Shown here piece by piece: positions 27,547-35,964 of a DNA stretch of 64,000 nucleotides. The DNA lies in assembly GCF_009852415.1 (NCBI RefSeq), contig NZ_WOXS01000002.1, positions 1,054,001 through 1,118,000 of the forward strand. The letters are read 5' to 3'. The translations under genes and the position numbers were made by a program. The notes beneath the pieces are model-generated. The model searched no databases, had not been told where the DNA came from, and was given only the letters and a program-made list of their open reading frames with translations. The first letter of the stretch is position 1; each line of letters starts with the position of its first letter. Origin of the DNA: Streptomyces sp. Tu 3180 (GTDB lineage Bacteria; Actinomycetota; Actinomycetes; Streptomycetales; Streptomycetaceae).

Positions 27547-27715
27547 CCGTCCCGCGCCGTTTCCGGACGGCGCGGACCCCCCGTTTCGCGCCGGTGCGTC
27601 CGGGCACCCCTGACCGGGGGCCGGTCGCGCGTGCGGCGCGCGGCCACGGGAGCGGCAGGGCGTCCCGTCCGGCCCCGGCGGCGGTGACGGTGAGGGCGAG
27701 GGCGAGGAGGTCGAC

Positions 27716-28300
27716 ATGCGGACGCGGCTGCGCGGCCGGCCCCGGGGCCGCAATCCGCTGCGGCGCCGGTCGGACGTGATCGAGGCGTGGACGGTGCTGG
27801 CCGTCACCGTGCTGGTGTGCGTGGGGGCTCCCCTGGTGGGGGCGGCCGTCGCCCGGTGGGCCCACGGCGAGGCGCGGGCGACCGCGGCGGAGCAGCGCGC
27901 CGACCGTCATCGTGTGCGCGCGGAGGTCGTGGAGCGGTCCGCCGGGGCGCGGTCCTCCTCCGAGGCGGGCGGGCAGCGCGTGCCCCGCGCGACCGTGCGC
28001 TGGACGGAGCCGGGCGAGGGGCGGCGCACCGCGCTCGCCCGGGTCCCCGCGGACGCGCGCCCCGGGGACGTGGTGCACGTGTGGATCGACTCCCGGGGAC
28101 GCAACGTGCCGCCCCCGGTCGACGGCGCCTCGGTGTGGCAGCACAGCATCGGCATGGGCGTCTGCGCCGCGGGGGTCTCGGCGGCCGGGGTGCTCCTGGT
28201 GCACCGGGGGGTGCGCGGGGTGACGCTGCGCCGCCGGCTGGCGGAGTGGGAACGGGCGTGGGCCCGTACGGAACCGGAGTGGACCCACCGCGGGGTCTGA
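27716..28300 (+). CDS. Rv1733c-family membrane protein
   Basis: A 194-residue protein with two membrane helices (about 21-45, DVIEAWTVLAVTVLVCVGAPLVGAAV, and about 143-165, IGMGVCAAGVSAAGVLLVHRG) separated by a soluble loop containing RATVRWTEPGEGRRTALARVP, GDVVHVWIDSRGRNVPPP. This arrangement is that of the mycobacterial Rv1733c family, of unknown function. Basic start MRTRLRGRPRGRNPLRRRSD. It is followed by a 268-bp gap with no gene seen. Confidence 0.8.
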   Translation: MRTRLRGRPRGRNPLRRRSDVIEAWTVLAVTVLVCVGAPLVGAAVARWAHGEARATAAEQRADRHRVRAEVVERSAGARSSSEAGGQRVPRATVRWTEPGEGRRTALARVPADARPGDVVHVWIDSRGRNVPPPVDGASVWQHSIGMGVCAAGVSAAGVLLVHRGVRGVTLRRRLAEWERAWARTEPEWTHRGV

Positions 28301-28568
28301 GGGCGACAACCGCCTCCCGCCCGCCCGCGTCACGGGCCCGTCGGGCCACCGCCGGCACGGGCGCCGGCGACCCGGCCGGCCGCCGCCCCGGCCGCCCCGC
28401 GGAACGCCGCCGGACACCGCTCGGGTGAAATCGCTTACTGCACCGTCCACCTGCGGGTCCTTCCACCGGGATCGGGCGGGGAAGTACCGCGGGAACCCTG
28501 GCAGTCCCGCCCATGATCCACGTACGGTGTCACCGCTGCGCACTGTCCCTTCGCAAAGGCGGTTCCTG

Positions 28569-29537
28569 ATGGCCCTGTTCGACCTCCCCCTCGACGAACT
28601 GCGCGAGTACCGCAGCGGGTCCACGGAGCCCGAGGACTTCGACGCTTTCTGGTCCAAGACGCTCCAGGAGGCGCGCGAGCACGACCTCGACGCCCGTTTC
28701 GAGCCGGTCGACACGGGACTGTCCACGGTGCGGGTCCTCGACGTGACGTTCGCCGGGTTCGGCGGCCACCCCGTCAAGGGCTGGCTGACGCTGCCCGCCG
28801 GCGCCGACGCCCCGCTGCCGCTGGTGGTGGAGTTCATCGGCTACGGCGGTGGCCGCGGGCTGCCCCACGAGCACCTGTTGTGGGCGTCCACGGGCCGGGC
28901 CCACTTCGTGATGGACACCCGCGGCCAGGGCAGCGCCTGGGGCGCCGGCGGCGGCACCCCGGACCCGGTGGGCGGGGCTCCGGCGTACCCCGGGTTCATG
29001 ACCCGCGGCATCGACGCGCCCGAGAACTACTACTACCGCCGGGTGTTCACGGACGCCGTGCGCGCGGTGGAGGCGGCCCGGTCGCACCCGCTGGCCGACG
29101 AGCGGCGCACGGTGGCCGTGGGCGCCAGCCAGGGCGGCGGCATCGCCCTCGCGGTGGGCGGCCTGGTCCCGGACCTGGTGGGCGTCGCGCCGGACGTGCC
29201 GTTCCTGTGCGACTTCCCGCGCGCGACGACGCTCACCGACCGGCACCCGTACCGGGAGATAGGCCTCTACCTCAAGACGCACCGCGGCCGCTTCGAGGAG
29301 GTCCTGCGCACCCTGTCCTACTTCGACGGCGTGCACTTCGCCGCCCGCGGCCGGGCGCCCGCGCTGTTCTCCGCGGCCCTGGAGGACCAGACCTGCCCGC
29401 CCTCGACCGTCTTCGCGGCCTTCAACGCCTGGGCGCACGAGGACAAGGCGATCGAGGTGTACGACTTCAACGACCACGAGGGCGGCGGCCCGTTCCAGGA
29501 GGCGGCCAGGCTGCGCTGGATGCGCTCGTACGCCTGA
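28569..29537 (+). CDS. Acetylxylan esterase / cephalosporin-C deacetylase family (CE7)
   Basis: A 322-residue alpha/beta hydrolase of the AXE1 family. N-terminal LPLDELREYRSGSTEPEDFDAFWSKTL is characteristic, followed by VVEFIGYGGGRG (oxyanion region), VMDTRGQGSAW, the nucleophile Ser187 in VAVGASQGGG, an acid in the ALEDQTCPPST region and the His in FNDHEGGGP. CE7 enzymes remove acetyl groups from xylo-oligosaccharides and cephalosporins. There is no signal peptide, so it is intracellular and would act on imported oligosaccharides. It is alone on its transcript as far as I can see. Confidence 0.92.
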   Translation: MALFDLPLDELREYRSGSTEPEDFDAFWSKTLQEAREHDLDARFEPVDTGLSTVRVLDVTFAGFGGHPVKGWLTLPAGADAPLPLVVEFIGYGGGRGLPHEHLLWASTGRAHFVMDTRGQGSAWGAGGGTPDPVGGAPAYPGFMTRGIDAPENYYYRRVFTDAVRAVEAARSHPLADERRTVAVGASQGGGIALAVGGLVPDLVGVAPDVPFLCDFPRATTLTDRHPYREIGLYLKTHRGRFEEVLRTLSYFDGVHFAARGRAPALFSAALEDQTCPPSTVFAAFNAWAHEDKAIEVYDFNDHEGGGPFQEAARLRWMRSYA

Positions 29538-29652
29538 GGCGGCCGCCCGCGCCGCGTCGGCGCCCTTCCGCCCGGTCCGACCAGTCGGTACGTTCCTGCT
29601 GCCCGGGTCGCGGCACCACGGCCCGGGCTTTCCGACGGCCGACGGAGGGTCC

Positions 29653-30819
29653 ATGTCCGAGCACGGGGTACGAGTCCACGGTCACTGCGAGCCGCGCTTC
29701 GCGGCGGTGCGTGCGGCGTTCGAGGAGAACTTCCGGGAACGGGGGGAGCTGGGCGCCGCGGTGGCCGTCACCGTGGACGGCCGGACGGTGGTGGACCTGT
29801 GGGGCGGCTGGGCCGACGCGGCGCGCACCCGGCCCTGGGAGCGGGACACGCCGGTCAACGTCTGGTCGACCTCCAAGGGTCCGGTGGCCCTGTGCGCCCA
29901 CGTCCTCGCCGACCGGGGGCTGCTCGACCTCGACGCGCCGGTGGCCGCGTACTGGCCGGAGTTCGCCGCGGCGGGCAAGGAGAAGGTCCTCGTGCGCCAT
30001 CTGCTCTCGCACCGCGCGGGACTGCCCGGACTGCGCGAGCCGCACTCGTTCGCGCAGCTCTGCGACTGGGAGCTGACCATCCGGCGGCTCGCGGCGGAGG
30101 CGCCCTGGTGGGAGCCGGGCACGCGGTCCGGGTACCACGCGCTGACGTACGGCCACCTGGTCGGCGAGGTGGTGCGGCGGGTGTCGGGACTGCTGCCCGG
30201 AGCCTTCCTGGCACGGGAGGTGACCGGGCCGCTGGGCATCGGCTTCACCATCGGCCTGCCGGCCGGGGACGCCGGGCGGCAGGCCGAGCTGGTGCCGCCC
30301 CCGGCCCCGGGCGGCGACGGGCGGGCGGACCTGTTCAGGCGGCTGGACCCCGCGGCCGTCGCGGCGCTGACCAATCCGGCGGTGGGCGCGGCGGAGGCGA
30401 ACACGCCGGAGTGGCGGGCCGCCGAGATACCGGCCGCGAACGGCCACGGCACCGCGCGGGCCGTCGCCGAGCTGTACGCGGTCTTCGCCGGACGCGGCGC
30501 GTACGGCGGCCGCCGCCTCCTCTCGCCGTCGGCGGCCGAGCGGGTGCGCGAGGGGCAGGGCAGCTGCCGGGACCTGGTGCTCGGCGCCGGTTTCCGGCAC
30601 GAGACCGAGGCCGGGCTCGGCCTGTGGCTCAGCGGGCCGAACGGCTCGTACGGACCGAACCCGCGGGCTTTCGGACACGACGGGTTCGGCGGCTCCTGCG
30701 GGCTGTCCGACCCGGAGGCGGGTGTCTCGCTGGGCTACACGATGAACCGGATGGGGCCCCACATCGCCGACGACCCGCGCAAGATGGCGTTGGTCGGCGC
30801 CCTGTACGGCGCGCTGTGA
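29653..30819 (+). CDS. Serine hydrolase of the class C beta-lactamase/EstB fold
   Basis: A 388-residue penicillin-binding-fold hydrolase. The SxxK nucleophile is Ser72-Thr-Ser-Lys75 (VWSTSKGPVALCA); the second catalytic Tyr lies in SGYHALTYGHLVGE; and HDGFGGS takes the place of the KTG triad, typical of family VIII esterases. It has no signal peptide, so its job is more likely ester hydrolysis than beta-lactam resistance or cell-wall work. ATG 29653 is preceded by GACGGAGG. Confidence 0.9.
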   Translation: MSEHGVRVHGHCEPRFAAVRAAFEENFRERGELGAAVAVTVDGRTVVDLWGGWADAARTRPWERDTPVNVWSTSKGPVALCAHVLADRGLLDLDAPVAAYWPEFAAAGKEKVLVRHLLSHRAGLPGLREPHSFAQLCDWELTIRRLAAEAPWWEPGTRSGYHALTYGHLVGEVVRRVSGLLPGAFLAREVTGPLGIGFTIGLPAGDAGRQAELVPPPAPGGDGRADLFRRLDPAAVAALTNPAVGAAEANTPEWRAAEIPAANGHGTARAVAELYAVFAGRGAYGGRRLLSPSAAERVREGQGSCRDLVLGAGFRHETEAGLGLWLSGPNGSYGPNPRAFGHDGFGGSCGLSDPEAGVSLGYTMNRMGPHIADDPRKMALVGALYGAL

Positions 30820-30874
30820 CGGAGGGTGGCGCCGGGACGCGTTCCGGCCGATCCGCCGGCCCGCCCTTCCCTGC

Positions 30875-30886
30875 TGGTTTAGACCA
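30875..30886. promoter_or_regulatory. HutC/DasR-type operator of the gntR gene
   Basis: TGGTTTAGACCA is one base from the perfect palindrome TGGTCTAGACCA, the core recognised by DasR and related HutC-subfamily GntR proteins. It lies 65 bp upstream of the HutC-type regulator gene at 30951, so autoregulation is likely, though DasR cross-talk is possible. Confidence 0.65.
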
Positions 30887-30950
30887 ATGGTAGATGTGGT
30901 GGCGCAACGAGCCCGCACGGACACGGAACGTCACCACCAGGAGGCGCGGC

Positions 30951-31745
30951 ATGGCCCGCACCACCCCGCACCACCATCCGCTCGACGAAGGAGGTCCCCT
31001 CTACCGGCGGATCGCGACGGAACTGCTCGACGAACTGCGCGACGGGACCATTCCGCCCGGCGAACGGCTCCCCGGGGAACGGCGGCTGGCCGAGCACTTC
31101 GGGGTCAGCCGGGAGACCGTGCGGCAGGCGCTGCGCGTGCTGCGCCGCGACGGGCTGGTCGCCACCGACCGGCGGGGCAGCCACGCCACCCTGCCCGGCC
31201 CGCCGAGGGAGACGCCGGCCTCCCTCGGCTTCCCGGTCGGCGCCCGGGGCGCGGCCGCCCGGGCCACCGTCGCCTGGGAGATCCCGCCGCCCGGGCACGC
31301 CGAGGCCCTGGGAGTGGCCCCGGCCCGGCCGACGCTGGTGCACCGCTACTGGTCCGTGTCGGCCGACGGACGGGAAGTGCGGACGGCCGTGACGTCGTTC
31401 TCCGCCGTGGCCCTCGCGGAGGTCGAGGAGCTGGCCCGCTACCGCGACCGCGCCGACGGCACCGCCGCCGCGGAGCTGCGGCGGGCCTACGACTGGATGC
31501 GCCGGGCGGGCCTGGCCCTGCACCACCGCGACACCATCACGCGGATCGCGGGGACCCCGTCGGTGCGGGTCGTCCGGCGGGTGCACGACCAGCACGCCCG
31601 GCCGCTGGAGATCACGGAACTGCTCGTGGACGCCCAGCAGGACGCGTTGGTCTACGAGTTCACCGTGCCGGCCGCGGCCCGGCCGGACCCGGGACGGGCG
31701 CCGGACGCCCCCCGGTCCTGCCGCGCCCGCACCACGCGGGCCTGA
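30951..31745 (+). CDS. GntR family (HutC subfamily) transcriptional regulator
   Basis: 264 residues from ATG 30951 behind AGGAGGCG. N-terminal GntR winged helix (LYRRIATELLDELRDGTIPPGERLPGERRLAEHFGVSRETVRQALRVLRRDGLV, in outline) and a C-terminal UTRA effector domain (about 95-245: ATVAWEIPPPGHAEALGVAP ... HQ-like DQHARPLEITELLVDAQQDALVYEFTV). The HutC subfamily often binds sugars or phosphosugars. The last 31 codons overlap the 3' end of the convergent thioesterase gene. No adjacent metabolic operon identifies the ligand. Confidence 0.92.
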   Translation: MARTTPHHHPLDEGGPLYRRIATELLDELRDGTIPPGERLPGERRLAEHFGVSRETVRQALRVLRRDGLVATDRRGSHATLPGPPRETPASLGFPVGARGAAARATVAWEIPPPGHAEALGVAPARPTLVHRYWSVSADGREVRTAVTSFSAVALAEVEELARYRDRADGTAAAELRRAYDWMRRAGLALHHRDTITRIAGTPSVRVVRRVHDQHARPLEITELLVDAQQDALVYEFTVPAAARPDPGRAPDAPRSCRARTTRA

Positions 31746-32473
31746 CGGCCCGTCGCCAGCAGTCGCCGGCCGGCCGACCACACCGCGCTGTCGTCGACCG
31801 CCCAGCCGCCGCCCGCGTGGTCGGTGCGGATGCGCACCAGACCCCAGCCCCCGGGGGCCCCGTCGTCGAGGGCGTCGGTGAAGTGAACGGTCAGTTCGGC
31901 GGTGGGGACCGGGCGGGGTGCGCGCCAGCGGGCGTACAGGGCCGGCGGCAGGGCGTCGGCGAGGGTGGCGACCGCGGCGGCGTCGAGGGCCCGGCCGTCG
32001 CGGAAGCGCACCCAGGCGACGAGTTCGGCGCGGGGGCCGCCGGCGAGCGGGCGGTCGGCCGTGGCGGGGCGCATCTCCAGCTGCCGCGCGAAGAGGGCGA
32101 GCTCGACGGGCAGGTCCAGCGGGGCGCAGTCGTCCGGTCCCGGCACGTCCGGGGCCGGGAGGCCCTCGTACGCGGGGCCGGCGCGCCCCGGCCCGAACAG
32201 GGCGGAGCCGAGGACGACCGGCTCGCCGTCCTGGTGGCCGGTGAACAGGCAGGCGGCCGTGCGGCGGCCGGTCGCCGGGGCGGTTCCGGAGAAGCGCAGC
32301 GGGCCGGCGCCGACCGGGGCGAGGAAGTGGGTGGTCAGCGAGCGGACCGGCCGGCGGCCGCCGGCGAACCCGTCGCGCACGGCGGTCAGCGCCGCGCCGG
32401 CGACCCAGCCGCCGTGCGCTCCCTCCCAGGACCGCCACAGAGGGTCGACAGAGGTCTCGACATGCGGAGTCAT
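31652..32473 (-). CDS. Acyl-CoA thioesterase family protein (TesB-like double hotdog)
   Basis: A 273-residue protein with two hotdog domains: GAHGGWVAGAALTAVRDGF and SLTTHFLAPVGAGPLRFSG in the first half, AWVRFRDGRALDAAAVATLADALPPALY and ELTVHFTDAL in the second. This pattern is common to actinobacterial thioesterase-family (TesB-like) proteins that hydrolyse acyl-CoA. ATG 32473 is chosen; a GTG 6 bp upstream is possible. The 3' 94 bp overlap the convergent gntR gene. A tail of about 35 charged residues falls in the overlap and may be an extension. Confidence 0.82.
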   Translation of the reverse strand: MTPHVETSVDPLWRSWEGAHGGWVAGAALTAVRDGFAGGRRPVRSLTTHFLAPVGAGPLRFSGTAPATGRRTAACLFTGHQDGEPVVLGSALFGPGRAGPAYEGLPAPDVPGPDDCAPLDLPVELALFARQLEMRPATADRPLAGGPRAELVAWVRFRDGRALDAAAVATLADALPPALYARWRAPRPVPTAELTVHFTDALDDGAPGGWGLVRIRTDHAGGGWAVDDSAVWSAGRRLLATGRQARVVRARQDRGASGARPGSGRAAAGTVNS

Positions 32474-32549
32474 CGTCACGCGACCCACCCTAACCAGGTG
32501 AGTTGGAAAAGCCAACGCACTCGGGGCCCGAGTGCGGAACTCCGCCCCG

Positions 32550-33278
32550 CTACGCCCGCGGACGTTCCGCGACGACCAGGCGGACGCGCGGACTGCCGTC
32601 CCGGCGCCGTCCGAACTCGGGCAGGGGCAGGAGCTCCACCCGGAAGCCCGCCCGGGCCAGCTCGCGCCGGGCGGCGCCGAAGCGGAACGCCCGGTAGTAC
32701 ATGACGAACGGCGGACGCCACACGGCGTTGCGCACCCGCATCACCGCGTCGAACCCGAGCAGCACCATGTACTCCGGGGATCCCGGCCGGGGCGGCGCGA
32801 CCACCGGGAAGACGAAGCGGCCCCCCGGCCGCAGCACCGAGCGCACCTGCGCGAACAGCCCCGGCACCTCACGCGGCAGGAAGTGCCCGAACGCCCCGAA
32901 GCTCACCACCAGGTCGAAGACGGGCCGGAACGGCAGGGCCCGCGCGTCCGCCCGCACCCAGGCGACCGGCGGCCCGGCCGGCCGGGTCCGCTCCCGGGCG
33001 ACGGCCAGCATGCCGGCGCTGAAGTCCACACCGGTGACGCCGCCCCGGCAGACCCGGCTCAGCACGCCGACGCCCGCGCCGGTGCCGCAGCACAGGTCGA
33101 GCCCGGCGTCGAAGGGGCCCATCCGCCGCAGCGCCGAGGCGGTGGCGTCGAGCACCGACTCGGACGTGCGGAAGGGGGTGTGGTCGAACTTCGGCGCGAG
33201 GAGGTCGTAGCCGCGCTCCACCGACGACAGCGCCTGGACGGCGAGCTCGCGCAGACTGGGTCCTTCGGGACTGAACAC
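32550..33278 (-). CDS. Class I SAM-dependent methyltransferase
   Basis: 242 residues from GTG 33278. SAM-binding motif I is GLDLCCGTGAGVGVLSR (about residues 60-76), motif II GVDFSAGMLAVARER, and PFRPVFDLVVSFGAFGHF precedes VLRPGGRFVFPV. The family is the general methyltransferase-11/25 type with unknown small-molecule substrate. The start lies 4 bp downstream of the padR stop, so this gene is the second of a padR-methyltransferase operon and may be its target. Confidence 0.85.
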   Translation of the reverse strand: MFSPEGPSLRELAVQALSSVERGYDLLAPKFDHTPFRTSESVLDATASALRRMGPFDAGLDLCCGTGAGVGVLSRVCRGGVTGVDFSAGMLAVARERTRPAGPPVAWVRADARALPFRPVFDLVVSFGAFGHFLPREVPGLFAQVRSVLRPGGRFVFPVVAPPRPGSPEYMVLLGFDAVMRVRNAVWRPPFVMYYRAFRFGAARRELARAGFRVELLPLPEFGRRRDGSPRVRLVVAERPRA

Positions 33279-33282
33279 CGGA

Positions 33283-33846
33283 TCACCCCAGGGGAGTTCG
33301 CTGCCGCAGGACCGCCAGGACGCGCTCGCACCAGCGCAGGTTCTCCTCCTCGAAGGCGATCCCTCCCATCAGGGTGAGGTACGGCCCGATCCGGTCCGCC
33401 TCCCGCAGGTACCGCTCCTCCGAGCGGCCGTCCAGCAGGCGTTCGCGCACCCGCGCGTAGCGGGCGAGTTTGCCGCGCGCCCACGCCATCCGCTCCTCGA
33501 CCAGCGCGCGGGTCGCCGCGGGGTCCGCGCCGTCCATGGCCTGGATCTTGATCAGCAGTTCGTCGCGGATGGCGGTGGGCCGCCGGGGCGGCTCGGCGGC
33601 GAAGGCGCGCAGGTCCTCGCGGCCGGCCCCGGTGAGGGTGAACATCCTCTTGTCCGGCCGCCGTTCCTGCCGGACCACCCTGGCCTCGATGAGCCCGTCC
33701 GCCGTCAGCCGCTCCAGTTCCCGGTAGAGCTGCTGCGGGGTGGAGGCCCAGAAGTTGGCGAACGAGACGTCGAAGATCTTGGACAGCTCGTATCCCGAGG
33801 CCTCGCCCTCCAGGAGGGCGGCCAGGACGGCGTACTTGAGGGACAT
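33283..33846 (-). CDS. PadR family transcriptional regulator
   Basis: 187 residues: winged helix (SLKYAVLAALLEGEASGYELSKIFDVSFANFWASTPQQLYRELERLTADGLIEA, in outline) and a long C-terminal dimer helix (LVEERMAWARGKLARYARVRERLL). It is divergent from the NTF2-like gene at 33916, and the 69-bp gap contains candidate operator CAATTAGTTG. It is followed by a methyltransferase gene after 4 bp. I infer control of both flanks. Confidence 0.92.
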   Translation of the reverse strand: MSLKYAVLAALLEGEASGYELSKIFDVSFANFWASTPQQLYRELERLTADGLIEARVVRQERRPDKRMFTLTGAGREDLRAFAAEPPRRPTAIRDELLIKIQAMDGADPAATRALVEERMAWARGKLARYARVRERLLDGRSEERYLREADRIGPYLTLMGGIAFEEENLRWCERVLAVLRQRTPLG

Positions 33847-33855
33847 GTGGACACG

Positions 33856-33884
33856 TTAACAGCGGATGACTAGTCTCCTATGCA
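33856..33884 (+). promoter_or_regulatory. Candidate promoter of the NTF2-like gene
   Basis: TTAACA (33856-33861) and TATGCA (33879-33884) are separated by 17 bp and point at the ATG at 33916. CAATTAGTTG (33891-33900), a likely PadR half-site, follows the -10 directly. Confidence 0.5.
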
Positions 33885-33904
33885 CCTATTCAATTAGTTG
33901 ACTA
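33871..33904. promoter_or_regulatory. Candidate PadR operator (divergent region)
   Basis: TAGTC (33871-33875) and GACTA (33900-33904) are inverted arms, and CAATTAGTTG (33891-33900) differs by one base from the core of the 20-bp palindrome upstream of fadH. The site overlaps both divergent promoters. Confidence 0.45.
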
Positions 33905-33915
33905 TGGGAGTCGCG

Positions 33916-34314
33916 ATGCAGGCATTCCGGAAGGCGGTCGAGGCCGGTGACCTCGACGCCGCCGTGGCGCTGCTGGCGGAGGACGTCGTCTTCACCAGTC
34001 CCGTCGTGTTCAAGCCGTACACCGGCAAGCCGGTCACCGAAGTGATCCTGCGGACGGTCGCGGAGGTCTTCGAGGACTTCCGCTACGTGCGCGGGATCGA
34101 CGACGCGGGCGGCCGCGACCACGCGCTGGTCTTCACCGCGCGTGTGGGTGACCGCGAGATCGAGGGCTGCGACTTCGTCCACGTCGGCGACGACGGGCTC
34201 ATCGACGAACTCACCGTGATGGTGCGCCCGCTGTCGGGTGCTCAGGCACTGGCGGCGGCCATGGGGGCACGGCTCGAACGGATCGCGCGGGAGGAGGGGG
34301 GACGCCCGGCCTGA
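33916..34314 (+). CDS. Nuclear transport factor 2 (SnoaL-like) family protein
   Basis: 132 residues from ATG 33916, with GGGAG 5 bp upstream; ATG 33904 would be nearly leaderless. The chain AFRKAVEAGDLDAAVALLAEDVVFTSPVVFKPYTGKPVTEVI ... RDHALVFTARVGDREIEGCDFVHVGDDGLIDELTVMVRP (outline) has the cone-shaped NTF2-like fold typical of polyketide-type cyclases, isomerases or binding proteins. No active-site residues can be assigned firmly. Divergence from a padR gene suggests that it is induced by the ligand of that PadR. Confidence 0.85.
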   Translation: MQAFRKAVEAGDLDAAVALLAEDVVFTSPVVFKPYTGKPVTEVILRTVAEVFEDFRYVRGIDDAGGRDHALVFTARVGDREIEGCDFVHVGDDGLIDELTVMVRPLSGAQALAAAMGARLERIAREEGGRPA

Positions 34315-34727
34315 ACGGGCGCGGGAGCGAGGGCTTCCGCCCGCGGGCGCGCCGACGCCCGCACACCGCGGCACACCGCAGCACGCCACGCGCACCGCGC
34401 TCCGGGCCCGCCGGTCGTCACCGGCGGGCCCTTCCTCCGTTCCTCCGCCCGCACCACCGCACCGGGTGGTACAGTGCAAAGAGCACCCGTGGTACGCCCC
34501 GTTCGGGCGCCGGTGCCCTTCTTCCCGGTTTCCCTTCGGTTCGCCGACCCGCCCGCCGTTCCGGCCGGCGCATCGGCTCTCCCCACCACCTCGTCGGCCA
34601 GGGGCCTCTCCCGCCGTGACCGAGGTGCTGTTCCCGCCGCCCGGAGGCGCGCGTCCGCCCTCCCCGCGCGGTCCCTCTCCTTCCCCCTGCGTGTTCCCGC
34701 CCGTCGTCCACGAAAGGACCGACCCCC
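34315..34727 (+). promoter_or_regulatory. Long C-rich leader region of the second rho gene
   Basis: This 413-bp gap has no convincing gene. A candidate -10 (TACAGT) lies near 34470-34475 in GGTGGTACAGTGC. From about 34500 to 34720 the coding-strand DNA is markedly richer in C and T than in G (runs such as CCTTCTTCCCGG, CTCTCCTTCCCCC), the composition needed for Rho loading (rut) on RNA. GAAAGGACCG precedes the ATG at 34728. Confidence 0.45.
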
Positions 34728-35873
34728 ATGACCATCACCGCACCCGCCGGCCCTCCCGTCCGGCAGCAGCCCCGGCTCGTCACCGGTGTCCTCGACGTCG
34801 ACGCGGCCGGGAAGGGGCACCTGCGCGCCGAGCACTGCCTGCCCTCCCCCTCCGATCCCGCCGTCTCCCCCGCGCTGCTGCACCGGTACGGCCTGCGCGC
34901 GGGAGACCACGTCGAGGGCGCCCTCGGCGACCGGAACGGCCTGTCCGCCATCGCGCGGGTCAACGGCCGGGCGCCCGGCGCGCTGCACGGCCGCCGGCAC
35001 TTCCGGGACCTGACGCCCCTTCACCCCCACGAGCGACTGCGCCTGGAGCACCCGGCGTCCGGGACGGCCGGGCGGGTCGTCGACCTGCTCGCGCCGGTCG
35101 GCAAGGGGCAGCGCGGGCTGCTGGTGGCCCCGCCCAAGACCGGCAAGACCGTCCTCCTCCAGCAGCTCGCGGCGGCCGTCGCCGGCAACCACCCCGAGTG
35201 CCGGCTGATGGTGGTGCTGCTCGACGAACGGCCCGAGGAGGTCACCGACATGCGGCGCTCGGTGCGCGGCGAGGTGTACGCCTCGACCTTCGACCGGCCC
35301 GCCAAGGAGCACATCGCCCTCGCCGAGCTGGTGATCGAACGGGCCAAGCGGCGCGTCGAGGCGGGCGAGGACGTCGTCGTGCTGCTCGACTCGCTGACCC
35401 GGCTGTGCCGGGCGTACAACAACGCGGCCGCCTCCGGTGGCCGCACCCTCAGCGGCGGCGTCGACGCGTCCGCGCTGACCGGGCCGAAGCGGTTCTTCGG
35501 CGCGGCCCGCCGGGCCAAGGAGGGCGGCTCGCTCACGATCCTCGCCTCGGCCCTGGTGGAGACCGGCTCCCGCGCCGACGAGTTCTACTTCGAAGAGCTC
35601 AAGAGCACCGGCAACATGGAGCTCCGGCTCAGCCGCGAGGCCGCGTCCCGCCGGCTGTTCCCCGCCGTCGACATCGCCCTCTCCGGCACCCGCCGCGAGG
35701 AACTGCTGCTCACTCCGGCGGAGTCGGCCGCCGTGCAGGGCCTGCGGCGCGCCCTGCGGGCCCCGTCCCGTGACGGGCGGGCCGGCCTGGAGACGCTGCT
35801 GGGGCGGATGCGCGAGACCCCCGACAACGCGGCGTTCCTGCAGCGCGTCCGGCCGACCCTGCCCGGCGGCTGA
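34728..35873 (+). CDS. rho: Transcription termination factor Rho (second, short copy)
   Basis: A 381-residue RecA-type RNA helicase. It has the RNA-binding OB fold (VTGVLDVDAAGKGHLRAEH ... GLRAGDHVEG), the linker RLRLEHPA, Walker A APPKTGKT, Walker B DERPEEVTDM and later VVVLLDSLTRLCRAYN, Q-loop ALTGPKRFFGAAR, and the R-loop STGNMELRLSR. The main Streptomyces Rho has a very long basic N-terminal insertion, absent here, so this is a shorter paralogue close to the E. coli layout (about 420). Whether it terminates the same genes is unknown. It is followed by a D,D-carboxypeptidase gene. Confidence 0.92.
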   Translation: MTITAPAGPPVRQQPRLVTGVLDVDAAGKGHLRAEHCLPSPSDPAVSPALLHRYGLRAGDHVEGALGDRNGLSAIARVNGRAPGALHGRRHFRDLTPLHPHERLRLEHPASGTAGRVVDLLAPVGKGQRGLLVAPPKTGKTVLLQQLAAAVAGNHPECRLMVVLLDERPEEVTDMRRSVRGEVYASTFDRPAKEHIALAELVIERAKRRVEAGEDVVVLLDSLTRLCRAYNNAAASGGRTLSGGVDASALTGPKRFFGAARRAKEGGSLTILASALVETGSRADEFYFEELKSTGNMELRLSREAASRRLFPAVDIALSGTRREELLLTPAESAAVQGLRRALRAPSRDGRAGLETLLGRMRETPDNAAFLQRVRPTLPGG

Positions 35874-35964
35874 CACCGCGCGGACGTGCGGCATCCGGGT
35901 GTTCCCGGACGGCTTCCGGCCGGGGCAGCCCGGTGTTCCGGGCGTCCCTTCCTACGTTTGCGGT

